Source: UBA5078 sp033721235
GTDB taxonomy: Bacteria; Pseudomonadota; Gammaproteobacteria; Pseudomonadales; Pseudohongiellaceae
Reading direction: 5' to 3'
DNA length: 64,000 nt
Assembly: GCA_033721235.1 (NCBI GenBank)
Contig: JAWWAY010000006.1
Coordinates: 102,327 to 166,326 of the forward strand
Part shown: positions 62,260-64,000 of the stretch, piece after piece
How positions within the stretch are numbered: the stretch's first letter is position 1
How the letters are laid out: the number at the start of each line of letters is the position of its first letter
Notes under the pieces: generated by a model
Told to the model about the DNA's origin: nothing
Database searches by the model: none
The model's input: only the letters and a program-made list of their open reading frames with translations
Made by a program: the position numbers and the translations under genes

Positions 62260-63189
62260 TCAGTCAGTAACTGTTACCTTTTGATACATATTCGTCCAAC
62301 AGCACTGATCATTATAAGAGCTGTCGGAGGCGGACCAGTTATCGATTCGAGTGCGAATCATATAGTCGCCTGGTTCAGAGAACGTAGCCAAAATTTTTGC
62401 TGTCCCTTTTGCATCAATTAAGCGAATTTCATTGTCCTCGGGCATGCGTTGTCTGCGACCCGTACCGATTGGCTCGGCTTCATGCATGTCCGGATGGCGC
62501 GAGAAACTCACTTGCCCAGCGCCTTGATGTTTCCACCAAGTAACGCCTAGTGGGGCTGGTTTTTCGTAGCGAGGGTCGTTAGGGTCGCGAACCGAAATAT
62601 CTTCAGTGTGAATGGTCAGAGTGGTCGGTTCGCCAACTTTTGCGCTAACGGTGTCTTCTGCCGTTAAGCCCATAGGGTCGTGGCCTATTTCTCCGCCTTC
62701 TTTAAACCACGCTCTTGGCGCTACGGAGCCTTGGGGGCGGGGGGACATATCGAGCGTATAGCCCATTTTTCCTAAGCGACCAGGCACTTTTAGAAGATCA
62801 TGCCCTGGCGTTCTAATATGCCACCAGATAGATTCACCTTCCATTGAGGCCGGTACTGTCACGGTGAACACACCCATGTGACGCCGTGTTTCAAAGTGCG
62901 TTGGCTGCATGCCGTCTAGGAATGCGGGCTCGATGTAGTTATCTTCGCCCAATGGGATGTCGATTAGCTCTTCGCTATTGCGATTAAGATAACCGAAGGA
63001 CACAGTAAAGGAGCCATCGCCATTGTCATAGGCGCCTTCCATGATGGGGATCACGGGGAGTCCGGTTGGCGCATCCAGACGCAAAGGCCGGTCTAAAGGG
63101 TCCTGTGCATGCGCGGGTAAAATGGCGGAGGCGACTACCAGAGCTGCGCTAAATGCGAAGCCTGCAACTGTCCGTTTATTATCATTCAT
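62260..63189 (-). CDS. Unrecognised exported protein of 309 residues
   Basis: A signal peptide ends PAHAQ. The mature protein is beta-rich with many Trp and Pro residues (WWHIRTPGHDLL, VTWWKHQGAGQVSFSRHP) and a late CCW motif (DQCCWTNMYQKVTV). The GEPTTLTIHTEDISV and FSEPGDYMIRTRID segments look like immunoglobulin-like strands. I do not recognise a named family. It lies directly upstream of the haem-copper protein gene in the same direction, which suggests a common function. GGGAGAG lies just before the start. Confidence 0.72.
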   Translation of the reverse strand: MNDNKRTVAGFAFSAALVVASAILPAHAQDPLDRPLRLDAPTGLPVIPIMEGAYDNGDGSFTVSFGYLNRNSEELIDIPLGEDNYIEPAFLDGMQPTHFETRRHMGVFTVTVPASMEGESIWWHIRTPGHDLLKVPGRLGKMGYTLDMSPRPQGSVAPRAWFKEGGEIGHDPMGLTAEDTVSAKVGEPTTLTIHTEDISVRDPNDPRYEKPAPLGVTWWKHQGAGQVSFSRHPDMHEAEPIGTGRRQRMPEDNEIRLIDAKGTAKILATFSEPGDYMIRTRIDNWSASDSSYNDQCCWTNMYQKVTVTD

Positions 63190-63481
63190 TCACTTACTCT
63201 CCCGTTTTTTTATTATAAAAGGGTTGGTATTTATTATTTTTATGAGTCAGGCTCAGAGAGCATCGATTGAATCAGGACTTCAAGGCTCTCGCAAGCATTC
63301 TCGCCCAATGTCGACGCAATTTCGGCTCATCTTAGTGCTTATATGAGTCTAAGCGCAAAATGGCCGAGAGTTTTGCGCAAGAAAGGGATGTGTTTTGACT
63401 AAAACGCGAAATAAAACCCTACATTTTATAAGGTTAATGCCTTTGCCGGCTCAAGCAGGGCTAATGGCAAACTTCGGTTTT

Positions 63482-64000
63482 TTATAATGGCGTATCTGGC
63501 GCGGATAGAATTGCGGCTGCTCCCATGCCACCGGCTGTGCATATTGAGATAAGACCGTGGCCTTTCCCTAATTGGCTCAAATCTTTACTCAGGCTTGCGA
63601 GTATTCTTGCTCCAGTTGCGGCAAAAGGGTGGCCATAGGCCAGCGAGCTACCGTGAATATTAAGCTTCTCTAGATCGATGCTGCCAAGCGCCTGCTCAAG
63701 GCCCAACTGCTCTTGGCAGAACTCTTGGTCTTCCCATGCTTTCAGGGTGCATAGCACCTGTGCCGCAAAGGCTTCGTGAATCTCATACAGTGAAAAATCT
63801 TGCAGGGTCATTCCGCTGGCGCTTAATAGCTCGCTTACAGCTATTGTGGGGGCCATAAGTAAACCCTGACCCGCGACAAAATCAATGGCGCTTGTTCTTG
63901 CTTGGCTTAACCAGGCTAACACTGGAAGATTATTCTTCTGGGCGTACTCTTCGCTGGCCAAGAAGACAGAGGAGGCCCCGTCGGTCAGCGCGGTGCTATT
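63482..64000 (-). CDS. Acetyl-CoA acyltransferase (FadI-like thiolase), C-terminal part
   Basis: The frame is open through the right edge; the first visible residues read NSTALTDGASSVFLASEE, the conserved thiolase NSxxxxDGA region. Downstream come EIHEAFAAQ, LAYGHPFAATGAR (catalytic His) and ISICTAGGMGAA (second catalytic Cys). The GHPFAATGAR wording matches FadI-type beta-ketothiolases of fatty-acid oxidation over AtoB. Only the last 172 residues lie in the window. A fadJ-like partner would be expected nearby on the right, outside the window. Confidence 0.9.
   Translation of the reverse strand, partial: NSTALTDGASSVFLASEEYAQKNNLPVLAWLSQARTSAIDFVAGQGLLMAPTIAVSELLSASGMTLQDFSLYEIHEAFAAQVLCTLKAWEDQEFCQEQLGLEQALGSIDLEKLNIHGSSLAYGHPFAATGARILASLSKDLSQLGKGHGLISICTAGGMGAAAILSAPDTPL

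Noticed and set aside
1..64000. tRNA, rRNA, CRISPR, prophage or insertion sequence
   Set aside because: Reading both strands I found no TPsiC-type tRNA ends outside coding frames, no regularly spaced identical repeats and no transposase or integrase genes.

Overview
The window reads as a contiguous piece of a gammaproteobacterial chromosome with moderate GC and dense coding on both strands. I see no tRNA, rRNA, CRISPR array or insertion sequence. The best lineage evidence is the housekeeping block nnr-tsaE-amiB-mutL-miaA-hfq-hflX-hflK-hflC-hisZ-purA, which has the Pseudomonas-type order, together with a finR/fpr divergent pair and a two-cysteine OxyR. Abundant periplasmic cytochromes, a PQQ protein, a TonB-dependent receptor and copper-monooxygenase-like proteins suggest a free-living, probably marine, aerobic heterotroph (OMG, Cellvibrionales or Pseudohongiella-like). 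The lineage beyond class is inference.

Layout. 1-9.3 kb: end of an HD-GYP phosphodiesterase gene, a di-haem peroxidase, an SLC13-type transporter with its own operator-like promoter, and a leftward set of exported proteins (M28-like hydrolase, CHRD protein, PQQ protein with an N-terminal haem). 9.4-12.9 kb: a large hybrid histidine kinase. 12.9-16.9 kb: a four-gene leftward operon (gtrA, dprE1-like, dprE2-like, HAD-UbiA fusion), which looks like a complete polyprenyl-phosphate-D-arabinofuranose donor pathway of mycobacterial type. 17-31 kb: inositol-phosphatase family protein, finR/fpr, an exported redoxin, an RND exporter with an acidic tetrad repeat, a second ClpP, NnrU, OxyR, an exported hydrolase and a two-subunit molybdenum hydroxylase. 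31-36.3 kb: glutamate-synthase-like flavoprotein, DUF481 barrel, SixA, ChaN, DUF4159 and MarR. 36.7-50.8 kb: the housekeeping block, interrupted by murI on the opposite strand. 50.8-54.3 kb: a possible small gene, a REC-EAL regulator and a K+/H+ antiporter. 54.6-63.2 kb: TonB-dependent receptor, an unrecognised exported protein, and two haem plus copper-monooxygenase-like proteins, one of which has lost its copper ligands. The window closes inside a FadI-like thiolase gene.

How they fit. The arabinofuranose operon encodes the steps from phosphoribosyl diphosphate and polyprenyl phosphate to polyprenyl-phosphoryl-arabinose, plus a candidate flippase, but no arabinosyltransferase lies in the window. 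That makes the acceptor (pilin, lipopolysaccharide or another glycan) the main open question. Oxidative-stress genes (oxyR, finR, fpr, di-haem peroxidase) and RNA/protein quality-control genes (hfq, hflXKC, clpP) are well represented. All family assignments come from reading the translated sequence, without database searches.
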